Notes under the pieces: model-generated
What the model was told of the DNA's origin: nothing
Database searches by the model: none
What the model saw: the letters and a program-made list of their open reading frames with translations, nothing else
Translations under genes and position numbers: made by a program
Shown here: positions 25,953 through 35,780 of the stretch, in pieces
Layout: the number at the start of each line of letters is the position of its first letter
Position numbering within the stretch: the first letter of the stretch is position 1
NCBI GenBank assembly: GCA_903831255.1
Contig: CAIKWZ010000064.1
Coordinates: 1 to 40,018 of the forward strand
DNA: 40,018 nt
Direction: 5' to 3'
From: an uncultured Alphaproteobacteria bacterium
Lineage (GTDB): Bacteria > Pseudomonadota > Alphaproteobacteria > Caulobacterales > Hyphomonadaceae

Positions 25953-28790
25953 TCAGCGATTATTGGACGCGGGCGCTCTGGCGAGGGTGTGAGCAGGAAT
26001 CCGTGGCCCCTCGGTAGGCGCATTCACCCGAAGCACCGCCTCGAGCCCAACTATAAGATCCTTATCTCGTTCAGGCGGCAGGCCCTGACCATCTAAAGTC
26101 TCGACGTAAAAGACGTCGTGAACCCTCTCCCCATAGGCCCCGACATGAGCGGAACGAATAGATAGTCCTGCCTTCACAAGCTCGCGAGCGATGTCGTAGA
26201 GCAGTCCGGGTCGATCACGGCCCGACACTTCAATGACTGTTCTGCCGACTGAAGCCGAGCGATCGATCCGCACCCTGGGCGCGATGATGAACGCTGCGTG
26301 ACGGCGGCTGATCGACGGCGACTTGGAGATCCTGCGCTCCTCTCCTGAACCGCCAGCCACCTGAGCAAGCTCGGCGAGAACACGCCTCAGGGTTGTCGGA
26401 TTGTCCGCCCCAAGAGGCGCGCCTCGAGCGTCCTGAATGTCAAATATGTCGAGGACGCGACCCGACCCCGCTTCATACAGATGGGCTGCCGCGACGTTGG
26501 CTCCCATAGCCGTCATCACGCCGCACAGGTCAGCAAACAGACCCAGCCTGTCCGGAGCGTAGACCAGAATTTCGGTCGCCGATCGATTGGCGTCCACATT
26601 GGAGGAGACGACAACAGCGGATTGAGGAGCCTCAAGGGCCGCAGCGTGACGACTGTGCGCCTCGTGACCAAACTGAATCCAGTAAGCGTCCTCAACACTC
26701 AGAAGCTCATGAGCTGCTGCGCGGCCGCCGACGATCAAGGCCTGTCTGGCCGACTCCGCCCGTTCCGCCAGCTGAGCGCGTACCGAGGCTTCATCCGTCC
26801 GTCCGCCTCTCAATGCCGCCTCGGTTGCGTAGTAAAGATCTCGCAGCAACTGACCCTTCCAGCCATTCCAGACCCCTGGTCCGACAGCTCGGATATCCGC
26901 AACGGTCAGGATCAGCAGGAGACGCAGGCGTTCAAGCGTGCCGACGGTCTGGGCGAAGTGCGATATGGTCTGAGGATCGGATATATCCCGCCTCTGAGCT
27001 GTGTCGCTCATCTCCAGATGGTTCCCGACAAGCCAGGCCACCAATTCCGCTTCTTCATCCGGGAGACCCAGGCGCAATGCCGCCGAACGCGCCGCCTTCG
27101 CTCCTTCCACTTGCTGGTCGCCAATGCCCTTCCCGGTGTCATGAAGCAGCATCGCCAGAAACAGAGCCCTGCGATTCTGAATCTTTGGAAACAACTCCGT
27201 GGACAGGGGGTGGGCTTCTCTAAAGAGACCCTGCTCGATTTCGTGAATCGTCTCGACCGCCTTCAGCGTATGCTCGTCGACTGTGAAGTGATGGTACATG
27301 TTGAACTGTGTCTGGGCCACGATACGGCCGAACTCTGGCAGGAAGCGACCAAGCACACCGGCCTCGTTCATCAATGGCAGAACCCGTCCAGGATGATGAT
27401 GCCCGGACACCACCTCCAGAAACAAAGACCTCGCCTCGCTGTCGTATCTGAAGTCCCGCGTCAGAGACCCAAGAGACCGGCGGGCGGCCGTCATCGCGTC
27501 AGGATGAATGTCCAGCGACATTTCACAAGCGATCGCAAAAAGCCGAAGAAGATTTCGAGGCTCGTCCCTGAAGACGGCGGGCGAATCGATCGAGAGTCGA
27601 CCTCCGTCAAGAAGGAAGCCCACATGCTTCAGAGGGCGTGACTGGGGGGACGAAAGGAGCCTTGCACGCCCTCCTGGTCTCTTCTTCTCCTCGACCTCAA
27701 GCTTCGCACACAGAATGCGGGTCAGCGCACCCACCTGCTTGGCGGCGAGGAAATACCTCTTCATGAACCTTTCCACTGCGGTTACGTTCTGCCGCGCAGC
27801 GTATCCCATGCGTGAGGCCATCTCTGGCTGAAGATCGAAGGACAATCGCTCCTCGGGCCGGCCTGTGAGATAGTGAAGATGGCAGCGGACCGTCCACAAG
27901 AAACGCCCTGCCCGTAGAAAGACCGCCTTGTCCTCGGGCGTGAAGGCAGCGTTATCCAGAACCTCCGACAGCGTCGAACCGCCATGGATGTATTTGGCCA
28001 GCCAGAACAGGGTCTGCAGGTCCCGCAATCCGCCCTTGCCATCTTTCACATTGGGTTCAACCCGATACCGGGATCCACCCTCCCTATCGTGCCTCTGATC
28101 CCGTTCAGCCAGCTTCGCGGCCACAAATTCAGCGCCCCGTCCTACAACGACATCCTTGTGGAACCGATCGGCCAGCTTTCCGGCTACGCCCCGATCGCCG
28201 AACAGAAATCGCTGATCGAGAAGAGACGTACGTATAGTCACGTCCTCCCGTGAGAGCTTAACGCACTCATCGACCGTCCGAAACGAATGGCCGACTTTGA
28301 GCCCCATGTCCCAGAGAGCATAGAGCATGTATTCGATCACGCTTTCCGCCCATGCGGTCTGCTTGTAGGTCCTCAGAAACAGGAGATCGACATCAGAGGA
28401 CGGGGCAAGGACGCCGCGACCGTAGCCGCCGACCGCCATCACAGCCATGCGCTCGGCCTCGGTCGGATTGTGCGCTCGAAAGATATGTACGACTGTAAAA
28501 TCGTATAGTGCGCCCAGCGCCTCATCCATCACCGCCGACAACAGACGCGCTGTGTCCAACCCGTCAGCGCCCTCTTCCAGACGATCCTGCGCAATCATCC
28601 GGCCTCGAAACAGAGCCGCGTGAATGAGGTCGAGGGCCCGAGCCCTTTGAGCTACCGGATCTGAACCATTATCCAGGGCCGCGGCTGTCAGCTGTATCCG
28701 CAGCTTTCTTCCATCGACAACGTCGCCGATGCGCCAGGGGCCCGGACGGGGGGACGCGGGGACCAGTGATGAGGCAGTCAGAATTGTCAT
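25953..28790 (-). CDS. glnD: PII uridylyltransferase / uridylyl-removing enzyme
   Basis: GlnD senses glutamine and adds or removes UMP on PII proteins. The 945-residue protein has the nucleotidyltransferase motif GGYGRGVLAPSSDVDLLF (121-138, catalytic Asp133 and Asp135), the adjacent GlnD region (YRVEPNVKDGKGGLRDLQT), an HD domain with LLHDTGKG (His550, Asp551) and HHFTVDEHTL, and two C-terminal ACT domains (about 735-800 and 850-920: ILVYAPDRLGLFADLCGV, GRDRPGLLYDIARELV). All functional parts are present. It diverges from pnuC across 167 bases, whereas in many relatives mutS is the direct neighbour. Confidence 0.97.
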   Translation of the reverse strand: MTILTASSLVPASPRPGPWRIGDVVDGRKLRIQLTAAALDNGSDPVAQRARALDLIHAALFRGRMIAQDRLEEGADGLDTARLLSAVMDEALGALYDFTVVHIFRAHNPTEAERMAVMAVGGYGRGVLAPSSDVDLLFLRTYKQTAWAESVIEYMLYALWDMGLKVGHSFRTVDECVKLSREDVTIRTSLLDQRFLFGDRGVAGKLADRFHKDVVVGRGAEFVAAKLAERDQRHDREGGSRYRVEPNVKDGKGGLRDLQTLFWLAKYIHGGSTLSEVLDNAAFTPEDKAVFLRAGRFLWTVRCHLHYLTGRPEERLSFDLQPEMASRMGYAARQNVTAVERFMKRYFLAAKQVGALTRILCAKLEVEEKKRPGGRARLLSSPQSRPLKHVGFLLDGGRLSIDSPAVFRDEPRNLLRLFAIACEMSLDIHPDAMTAARRSLGSLTRDFRYDSEARSLFLEVVSGHHHPGRVLPLMNEAGVLGRFLPEFGRIVAQTQFNMYHHFTVDEHTLKAVETIHEIEQGLFREAHPLSTELFPKIQNRRALFLAMLLHDTGKGIGDQQVEGAKAARSAALRLGLPDEEAELVAWLVGNHLEMSDTAQRRDISDPQTISHFAQTVGTLERLRLLLILTVADIRAVGPGVWNGWKGQLLRDLYYATEAALRGGRTDEASVRAQLAERAESARQALIVGGRAAAHELLSVEDAYWIQFGHEAHSRHAAALEAPQSAVVVSSNVDANRSATEILVYAPDRLGLFADLCGVMTAMGANVAAAHLYEAGSGRVLDIFDIQDARGAPLGADNPTTLRRVLAELAQVAGGSGEERRISKSPSISRRHAAFIIAPRVRIDRSASVGRTVIEVSGRDRPGLLYDIARELVKAGLSIRSAHVGAYGERVHDVFYVETLDGQGLPPERDKDLIVGLEAVLRVNAPTEGPRIPAHTLARAPASNNR

Positions 28791-28957
28791 GCCTCGCTAT
28801 CTAGAACGGTTCGCGGCCCCATAACAGTGGCCCTGCTTCCCTGAGCCGGCGGTCCAGGCGGGCATTGCGATCGCACCCGCGGATTGGCAGTGTGGGCGTC
28901 AAATCGATGTTGTGGCCCGCTTATCGCCGGCGGCCCAATCGCTGGGGCGTCTGACAG

Positions 28958-29533
28958 ATGAACGGTCTTGAGGGTCTGGCGTCTCTAGCGACCGCAGCGT
29001 GCGTCGTTTTGGCCGTCCACAGGAGCCTGTGGCAATTTCCACTCGGAGCGGTGGGAACCGCTCTCTACTTTTTCGTTTTTCTGGAGGCGAACCTCTACTC
29101 CAGCGCCATGCTTCAGGTTTTTTTCTTTTTGGTACAGGCTTATGGGTGGTGGTTCTGGCTTAGAGGGGACGGCGGGAAGCGTCCGCCGATACGGAGAACA
29201 TCGGGGCGTCTGTTGGCGCTAGGCTGTGCGACCGCCATCGCCATGGCCATTCTTCTAAGTATTCTGCTGGACGCCTTCACCGAGGCGGAGGTCGCGCTTC
29301 CGGATGCAGTTATCTTTGCTCTGAGTGTCGTGGCTCAGTTGCTTCTTGATCGAAAGCGGCTGGAAAACTGGCCGATTTGGATTGTGGTCAACCTGTTATC
29401 CATTATCGTTTATTCTTCTCAAGGGTTGTGGCTGACCGTCTTCCTGTATGTGTTTCTCTTCTTCAACGCCTTCTGGGGATGGCGCGAATGGCTGAGCGAA
29501 TACAGACGATCGGAACGCACGGCTGGCGCGTGA
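28958..29533 (+). CDS. pnuC: Nicotinamide riboside transporter PnuC
   Basis: PnuC brings nicotinamide riboside across the inner membrane by facilitated diffusion. The 191-residue product has about seven membrane segments and the substrate motif W-x2-W-x3-N as WPIWIVVN (138-145). FWGWREW near the C-terminus is also typical. It precedes the nadR-like gene by one base, so the two form a uptake-and-trap pair. It is AT-richer in its membrane segments than its neighbours. Upstream sequence shows no obvious NrtR or NiaR site that I can name. Confidence 0.9.
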   Translation: MNGLEGLASLATAACVVLAVHRSLWQFPLGAVGTALYFFVFLEANLYSSAMLQVFFFLVQAYGWWFWLRGDGGKRPPIRRTSGRLLALGCATAIAMAILLSILLDAFTEAEVALPDAVIFALSVVAQLLLDRKRLENWPIWIVVNLLSIIVYSSQGLWLTVFLYVFLFFNAFWGWREWLSEYRRSERTAGA

Positions 29534-29534
29534 C

Positions 29535-30554
29535 GTGATAAGGACGGCAGAGTTGAACTATCTGAACAAGCCCAGACGAGGCTTTATTCTTGGAAAATTC
29601 ATGCCCCCCCATGCCGGGCATGTTTATCTGTGCGATTTCGCGTCTCAGTACGTGGAGCAGTTGACTTTGCTGGTCTGCTCGCTTCCCTCCGACCCGATCC
29701 CGGGCGCCCTGAGGGCACAGTGGATGGCGGAACTTTTCCCCCATGCACGCGTGCTCCATTGTGAGGAGATTTTACCCCAGTCTCCAGAGGACGATCCCGA
29801 GAATTTCTGGACGATATGGCGGGATGTCGCGCAAAGGTATCATCCTGAATCTATAGACGTCGTATTTGCATCCGAAGCCTACGGGCGACGGCTGGCGCAG
29901 GAGGTCGGGGCGGAATTCACTCCAGTCGACCCCGGACGCTCCGCCTTCCCGGTTTCAGGAAGCGACATTCGGAGCAATCCAATGGGATTATGGGAGCACA
30001 TCCCCGATCCTGTGCGGCCGTACTTCCTGAAACGGGTGACGCTCTTCGGGGCGGAATCAAGTGGGAAGTCGACCCTGGCCCATGACCTCGCCCGTCATTT
30101 CCAGACAATCGCTGTTCCCGAGTTCGGTCGTATACATACGGAAACCTTTGGCTCCGCGGCGACCTCTAAAGACGACATCCGAAAAATAGTCGCCGGGCAT
30201 CTGGCGAGCGTGTCGGCAGCGAAGCCACGAGCCAATCGTCTATTGATCGAGGACACTGATCCTGTGCTGACGGCGATCTGGTCGGACACCCTGACCGGCG
30301 AACGCGACCCTTGGTTCGCCCACTTCCGAGATTATCCTGACCTCTATCTGTTCTGCGATATTGACATTCCCTGGGTCGACGACGGCACACGGTACTTTTC
30401 CGATCCGGCAGATCGACGACGGTTCCACCAGGCATGCGAGCGGGAGCTCGTTGAGAGGAAGGTTTCCTTCGTGCGGATCTCGGGCGATCGAGACGAGCGA
30501 CTGCGTTCCGCAGTCGAAGCGGTGACCCCCCTTGTCGTCTCAGGCCGATCCTGA
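29535..30554 (+). CDS. nadR: Bifunctional NMN adenylyltransferase / ribosylnicotinamide kinase (NadR-like, no HTH)
   Basis: The N-terminal half is a nucleotidyltransferase: [10 protein letters not shown] (20-29) and [10 protein letters not shown] (about 140-149). The C-terminal half is a P-loop kinase: [12 protein letters not shown] (171-182), then [11 protein letters not shown]. Together they phosphorylate nicotinamide riboside and turn NMN into NAD. E. coli NadR has an extra N-terminal helix-turn-helix; this one starts almost at the enzyme core, so a repressor role is unlikely. The frame opens with GTG at 29535. A TTG at 29553 with AGGA eight bases upstream is an equally good start. It ends 15 bases inside the mutS 3' end on the other strand. 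Confidence 0.9.
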   Translation: MIRTAELNYLNKPRRGFILGKFMPPHAGHVYLCDFASQYVEQLTLLVCSLPSDPIPGALRAQWMAELFPHARVLHCEEILPQSPEDDPENFWTIWRDVAQRYHPESIDVVFASEAYGRRLAQEVGAEFTPVDPGRSAFPVSGSDIRSNPMGLWEHIPDPVRPYFLKRVTLFGAESSGKSTLAHDLARHFQTIAVPEFGRIHTETFGSAATSKDDIRKIVAGHLASVSAAKPRANRLLIEDTDPVLTAIWSDTLTGERDPWFAHFRDYPDLYLFCDIDIPWVDDGTRYFSDPADRRRFHQACERELVERKVSFVRISGDRDERLRSAVEAVTPLVVSGRS

Positions 30555-33272
30555 GCCTGAGGATGAACCGCACACGGTCTTGAGCCTGTATAGCGCCTCG
30601 AGAGCCTCGCGCGGGGTCAGGTCGTCAACGTCGATAGACTTAAGGATTACCTCCACCTCACTCGGGGGCGCAGAGGCCTGGTCGATGGTCGCGAGACTGG
30701 CCTCAAACAAAGGTAGTCCATCCAGCGGCGCCGCGGCCGAGTCGCGCTTCTCCAGCCTCTTCAGCACCGCCTCAGCGCGACGTACGGCCCGAGGCGGAAG
30801 ACCGGCCATCTTCGCCACCTGCACGCCGTAGGAGCGGTCGGCCGCCCCGGGGGCGACTTCATGGAGAAACACCAGCTCGCCGCCCCACTCCCGGGCCCGC
30901 ATGTTGGCGTTGGAGCACGCTTCGAGAGAATCTGCGAGGGTCGTCAACTCATGATAATGGGTTGCGAACAGGGCGCGACATCGGTTCACCTGATGAAGAT
31001 GTTCCACAACCGACCAGGCGATCGCCAAACCGTCCCATGTGGAAGTACCCCGGCCTACCTCATCAAGGATCACGATCGATCGATCCGTCGACAGGTTGAG
31101 GATCGCTGCGGTCTCAATCATCTCAACCATAAACGTTGACCTGCCTCGCGAGAGGTCGTCAGAGGCGCCTACGCGAGAAAAGATGCGGTCAGCGATGCCA
31201 AGGCGGAGGCGTCGAGCCGGAACGTAGCAACCTGCCTGCGCGAGAATGGTCAATAACAGGGTCTGCCGAAGGAAGGTCGATTTCCCGGCCATGTTAGGCC
31301 CCGTGATGAGCAGAATACGCGGTCCGTTCAATCCTTCCGCGTCCAGCCTGCAGTCGTTGGGAGTGAAACCTGCTCCGCCTCGCCTGAGAGCCGCCTCAAC
31401 GACAGGATGGCGACCGCCCTCACACTCGAAAACAGGTTCATTTACGAGTTCGGGTCGCACAGCGCCGACCTCTTCCGCCCAGACTGCGCCGGAAATCGCA
31501 ACATCAAGCGAAGCCAAGGCGTCGGCAACCCGGTCCAGACTGTCTGAAAATCCCTCAACCTCTCTGACTAACTCCGTAAAGATCTCCATCTCGCGGGCCA
31601 GCGCCTCGTCCTGAGCCCGCACTATCCGGCTCTCGAGTTCCGAAAGTTCCTGCGTTGAGAAACGCACCGCGTTCGAAACCGTTTGCCGATGAATGAAGGT
31701 CGCTGACAGGGGAGGATTCATGAGCGCATCGGCATACCGCGCAGGAGCCTCTACGAAGTACCCCAGAACGTTGTTGTACCGAATCTTGAGGTGAGAAACG
31801 CCTGCCTGTTCAGCGTAGGAAGCTTGAAGCCGAGCGATGATGGATCGCGCGTCGTCTCGCAAGGCCCGACACTCGTCGAGTCGACCATCGTAACCGGAGG
31901 CAATAAAACCGCCGTCTTTCGCTGACACCGGAGCATCTGGACAAAGTGCGGTCTGGATTCGTCTCAGGAAATCGGCCAGCTCGGGTCGGGACGCCAACTC
32001 GAGCGAGGAACGTGCTTGAGCAATCTCAAACACCCGAATGCTAGCTTCCGGCAAAGTCGCGGCGATCTCCGAGCCCGCCGAAAGACACCCGGCGAGAGTT
32101 AAAATGTCTCTTGGACCCCCCCGACCCAGCGATAACCGTGTTTTCGCGCGTTCGAGATCTCCGCTTGCCGTTAGAGATCTGCGAATGAATGACCGGTCCT
32201 CGACAAACTCGAGGAAGAATGTCACCGCCGACAGACGTCTCTCAATTTCTGTCCGGTCGGTCAGCGGGCGAGAAATCCGATCCGCCAAAAGTCTGGCTCC
32301 CGCCGCCGTCGCTGTCCTGTCGAGAACATCGATCATGGACCCCTGGCGAGACCCTCGGGAGGTTCGGTCAATCTCAAGACTCTGACGAGTGGCCGGGTCA
32401 ATCGAGAGAAACATTGCCGGGGACGATCTAGCCGGCGCCCTCAGGCGACTGGGGCGACCAGCGGCGGTAACACTCAAATAGTCTAAAAGCAGACCGCACG
32501 CAGCCAGCTCCGACCGCGAGAATGTTCCGAAGCCATCAAGGGTCACAACTCCGAAAGCCTCCTTGAGCAGTCGCTCGCCTCGCTTAGGATCGCTGCTGGC
32601 GTCTGGCCGGGCGGTCACGGGCTGACCCGCGAGAAACACGCCCAGGGCCTGACCGGATACAAGGGCCGCCTCCGGAGCAAGAACCTCTCGCGGATCAAGG
32701 GCTGACAGAGCTTCGGCGACCTGCGCCAGCCCCAGAGAGAACACCTCGAAGCGCCCCGTAGAGACATCGGCAAGAGCGAGGCCAACCTCAGCCCCCCCCC
32801 TCGCGAGACCGACGGCGATAAGACAGTTTGTGCTCCGGGCCTCCAGAAGCGTATCTTCGGTCAGGGTGCCGGGCGTGACGATCCTTACAATTTCTCGACG
32901 AACGACCGACTTCGAGCCCCGCTTTCTCGCCTCCGCCGGATCTTCGACCTGTTCGCAAACAGCGACCCTGTGACCTGAGCGAATCAGCTTGGCCAGATAG
33001 CCCTCAGCGGCATGAACCGGAACTCCTGCCATCGGGATAGGGGCCCCATTATGGGCCCCTCTCTGGGTCAGCGTAATGTCGAGCGCCGACGCGGCTTTTT
33101 TCGCGTCCTCGAAGAATAACTCATAAAAATCGCCCATGCGGAAGAACAGCAACCCGTCCTGAAACGTCGATTTCATCTCCAGGTACTGAGCCATGAATGG
33201 CGTCGTCTCGGCAGTCGATGGCCGGGCCGGCGGAAGCTTCGGCTCGCGGGGATCGCTCTCAATCGAAGACAT
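30540..33272 (-). CDS. mutS: DNA mismatch repair protein MutS
   Basis: MutS recognises mismatches and small loops and starts methyl-directed repair. The 910-residue protein has the mismatch-reading Phe-x-Glu motif in [15 protein letters not shown], the Walker A site [15 protein letters not shown], the [17 protein letters not shown] Walker B/signature, and FATHYHEL. The ATG at 33272 has GGGG five bases upstream; the frame extends to 33317 without support. It diverges from maeB. Its 3' end overlaps the nadR-like gene tail-to-tail by 15 bp. No mutL is in the window. Confidence 0.97.
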   Translation of the reverse strand: MSSIESDPREPKLPPARPSTAETTPFMAQYLEMKSTFQDGLLFFRMGDFYELFFEDAKKAASALDITLTQRGAHNGAPIPMAGVPVHAAEGYLAKLIRSGHRVAVCEQVEDPAEARKRGSKSVVRREIVRIVTPGTLTEDTLLEARSTNCLIAVGLARGGAEVGLALADVSTGRFEVFSLGLAQVAEALSALDPREVLAPEAALVSGQALGVFLAGQPVTARPDASSDPKRGERLLKEAFGVVTLDGFGTFSRSELAACGLLLDYLSVTAAGRPSRLRAPARSSPAMFLSIDPATRQSLEIDRTSRGSRQGSMIDVLDRTATAAGARLLADRISRPLTDRTEIERRLSAVTFFLEFVEDRSFIRRSLTASGDLERAKTRLSLGRGGPRDILTLAGCLSAGSEIAATLPEASIRVFEIAQARSSLELASRPELADFLRRIQTALCPDAPVSAKDGGFIASGYDGRLDECRALRDDARSIIARLQASYAEQAGVSHLKIRYNNVLGYFVEAPARYADALMNPPLSATFIHRQTVSNAVRFSTQELSELESRIVRAQDEALAREMEIFTELVREVEGFSDSLDRVADALASLDVAISGAVWAEEVGAVRPELVNEPVFECEGGRHPVVEAALRRGGAGFTPNDCRLDAEGLNGPRILLITGPNMAGKSTFLRQTLLLTILAQAGCYVPARRLRLGIADRIFSRVGASDDLSRGRSTFMVEMIETAAILNLSTDRSIVILDEVGRGTSTWDGLAIAWSVVEHLHQVNRCRALFATHYHELTTLADSLEACSNANMRAREWGGELVFLHEVAPGAADRSYGVQVAKMAGLPPRAVRRAEAVLKRLEKRDSAAAPLDGLPLFEASLATIDQASAPPSEVEVILKSIDVDDLTPREALEALYRLKTVCGSSSGSGSA

Positions 33273-33312
33273 GACTGCCCCGCCTTTCCTCGGTTTAATG
33301 GTTTCACACGGG

Positions 33313-33324
33313 ATCAAGCTTGAT
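33313..33324. promoter_or_regulatory. 12-bp palindrome in the mutS-maeB divergent gap
   Basis: ATCAAGCTTGAT is a perfect palindrome 41 bases upstream of mutS and 118 bases upstream of maeB. A second imperfectly spaced repeat (ATTCAG...CTGAAT, 33323-33347) overlaps its end. The location suits an operator for one or both divergent genes, but I cannot name a regulator. Confidence 0.35.
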
Positions 33325-33441
33325 TCAGTCGTCGATTACGGCTGAATGCAGGTTCATCCCTTCCCCGCCCCGGCCGGGCCACCGATTCGCCTCGCCTGTC
33401 TGCCTAATCGAACAGCACCAGAAACCTCAAGCCAGAAGATT

Positions 33442-35712
33442 ATGTCCAGCAAACGCCCCACCCTCACTGACGACGAAGCTCTGGCTTTTCATCGCTACCC
33501 GCAACCGGGAAAGCTTTCCGTCACCCCAACAAAGCCCATGGCGACCCAGAGGGACCTCTCTCTAGCCTACTCGCCAGGGGTTGCGGTGCCGGTCAAGGCC
33601 ATCGCAAAAGATCCGGACAGCGCGTACGATTACACCTCCAAAGGCAATCTGGTTGCTGTGATATCAAATGGAACCGCCATCCTCGGCCTCGGCGACCTTG
33701 GCTCGCTTGCGTCCAAGCCGGTCATGGAGGGTAAATCGGTTCTCTTCAAGCGCTTCGCAGACGTCGATTCCATCGACGTGGAAGTCGATGAAAAGGACCC
33801 ACAGAAGTTCATTGACTGCGTAAGGGCGATCGGGGCCACGTTTGGTGGAATAAACCTCGAGGACATCAAGTCGCCAGAGTGCTTTATCATTGAAAGCGAA
33901 CTTCGCGAGAAACTCGATATTCCAGTATTTCATGACGATCAGCATGGCACGGCGATCATCGCCGCAGCGGGTCTGATCAATGCGTGCGAAATCACCGGCC
34001 GAAAGCTTTCAGATGTAACCGTAGCGGTCTCCGGGGCAGGGGCCGCCGGACTTTCAGTCGCAGCATTGATCCGTCATCTCGGCGTACGGCGCGAGAACAT
34101 CCTGATGTGCGATCGGCAGGGTGTTATCTACGAAGGCCGCACATCGGGTATGGACCAGTTCAAAAGCGCTTTTGCGGTCAAGACGGACAAGAGGTCCCTC
34201 GCGGACGCCATGAAGGGTGCGGATTGTTTTCTTGGACTGTCGGTGCAGGGCGCCGTTACCCAGGAGATGGTTCTGTCTATGGCGAAAAATCCTATCATCT
34301 TCGCCATGGCCAACCCTGACCCCGAGATCACGCCTGAAGAGGTCAAAGCGGTTCGCTCCGACGCCATCATCGCGACAGGGCGCTCTGATTACGCCAATCA
34401 GGTCAATAATGTTCTCGGCTTTCCTTACATCTTCCGGGGCGCCCTCGATGTTCGGGCACGGACAATCAACGAGGAGATGAAGGTCGCTGCTGCGCAGGCC
34501 CTCGCGCAGCTGGCTCGAGAAGACGTTCCCGATGAGGTGGCCGCAGCCTATCACGGCGCCCGTCTAAGCTTTGGTCCCGATTACATCATCCCGGCGCCGT
34601 TCGATCCCAGGTTGATCTGGTATGTCCCGCCATTTGTCGCGCAAGCCGCGATGGACAGCGGGGTCGCACGTCGTCCGATTCCAGACATGAACGCCTACAG
34701 GGATAGTCTCGCTCAAAGGCTCGACCCGGCCGCATCGTTCGTGCAGCGCATTCATGGAGCCGTGCGACGAGAGCCCCAGCGCAAGCGCATCGTCTTCGCC
34801 GAAGGAGAGGAGCCTTCCGTTATTCGAGCCGCCTATGCATTCAAGACTCAGGAGCTCGGCGATCCGATCCTCGTTGGTCGGGAGGACCAGGTTCACCGGA
34901 ATATGCAACTCCTCGGCGTTCCTGTCTCCGATATGACTGTCATCAATGCGAGGCTGTCGGAACACAATCAGGCCTACGCAGATTATCTCTATCGCCGCCT
35001 GCAGAGACAAGGCTTCCTTCAACGAGACGTCCAAAGACTCATCAACCAGGACAGAAACGTCTTCGCGGCATGCATGGTAGCCCTCGGACATGCTGAGGGT
35101 ATGGTGACAGGGGTCACCAGAAACTATGCAACCTCCCTCTCGGATGTCCTCCTTGCAATCGACCCAGATGCGAAGGCGCGGTCGATAGGCGTCTCAATCG
35201 TCATTGGGCGGTCAGGCCCCATGCTGATCGCCGACACTAGCGTGACGGAAATGCCGAATGCGTCCGACCTGGCGGAAATAGCCATTTCCGCTGCACGCGC
35301 GGCCGAACGTCTTGGTTTCTCGCCACGAGTGGCTTTCGTTTCCTATTCGACCTTCGGCAATCCGCCAGGAGAGCGAATGGCGAAGGTCAGGGATGCGGTC
35401 GCGCTCCTCGACGCGCGATCTGATATCGGGTTCGAGTATGAAGGAGAAATGGCGGTAGATGTGGCTCTGAACAGCGACGCCCGGCGCCTCTATCCTTTCT
35501 CAAGGCTATCGGGTCCGGCGAATGTCCTGGTCATGCCAGCAGTCCATTCGGCAGCGATCTCAACCAAGATCGCTGCAGCGCTCGGCGGCGCCACAGTCAT
35601 TGGTCCACTGCTGGTCGGATTAAGCTCGTCGGTCCAGATCGCGCAGCTCGACGCCAAAGTTCAAGATATCGTCAATCTCGCCGCGTTCGCCGCATTTAAT
35701 CCTAACGGCTGA
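33442..35712 (+). CDS. maeB: NADP-dependent malic enzyme with C-terminal phosphotransacetylase-like domain
   Basis: MaeB oxidatively decarboxylates malate to pyruvate, making NADPH. The 756-residue protein has a malic-enzyme half with LAYSPGVAVPV (catalytic Tyr), SKPVMEGKSVLFKRFAD (catalytic Lys) and DDQHGTAII, then the nucleotide site VAVSGAGAAGLS. The second half (about residue 430 on) resembles phosphate acetyltransferase (KRIVFAEGEEPSVIRAA, MVTGVTRNYA); in MaeB it is regulatory, binding acetyl-CoA. The ATG at 33442 gives the family N-terminus; the frame's first ATG at 33346 has no ribosome site. It converges on ampG, with a hairpin between. Confidence 0.95.
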   Translation: MSSKRPTLTDDEALAFHRYPQPGKLSVTPTKPMATQRDLSLAYSPGVAVPVKAIAKDPDSAYDYTSKGNLVAVISNGTAILGLGDLGSLASKPVMEGKSVLFKRFADVDSIDVEVDEKDPQKFIDCVRAIGATFGGINLEDIKSPECFIIESELREKLDIPVFHDDQHGTAIIAAAGLINACEITGRKLSDVTVAVSGAGAAGLSVAALIRHLGVRRENILMCDRQGVIYEGRTSGMDQFKSAFAVKTDKRSLADAMKGADCFLGLSVQGAVTQEMVLSMAKNPIIFAMANPDPEITPEEVKAVRSDAIIATGRSDYANQVNNVLGFPYIFRGALDVRARTINEEMKVAAAQALAQLAREDVPDEVAAAYHGARLSFGPDYIIPAPFDPRLIWYVPPFVAQAAMDSGVARRPIPDMNAYRDSLAQRLDPAASFVQRIHGAVRREPQRKRIVFAEGEEPSVIRAAYAFKTQELGDPILVGREDQVHRNMQLLGVPVSDMTVINARLSEHNQAYADYLYRRLQRQGFLQRDVQRLINQDRNVFAACMVALGHAEGMVTGVTRNYATSLSDVLLAIDPDAKARSIGVSIVIGRSGPMLIADTSVTEMPNASDLAEIAISAARAAERLGFSPRVAFVSYSTFGNPPGERMAKVRDAVALLDARSDIGFEYEGEMAVDVALNSDARRLYPFSRLSGPANVLVMPAVHSAAISTKIAAALGGATVIGPLLVGLSSSVQIAQLDAKVQDIVNLAAFAAFNPNG

Positions 35713-35739
35713 CCTCTCGTCTATCAGAGCTCGACCCAT

Positions 35740-35763
35740 CCGCTGAGCCGGCGGCCTCAGCGG
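35740..35763. terminator. Hairpin between convergent maeB and ampG
   Basis: CCGCTGAG (35740-35747) pairs perfectly with CTCAGCGG (35756-35763) around an 8-base GC-rich loop. It sits in the 68-bp gap between two gene ends, so a bidirectional terminator is likely by position. No U-tract is present. Confidence 0.5.
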
Positions 35764-35780
35764 GGGTCGCTCCGAGCCGC

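Noticed and set aside
26481-27641. Long plus-strand open frame (386 codons) opposite glnD
   Set aside because: It lies fully inside glnD on the other strand, the product has no recognisable motif, and long antisense frames are common in GC-rich coding DNA.
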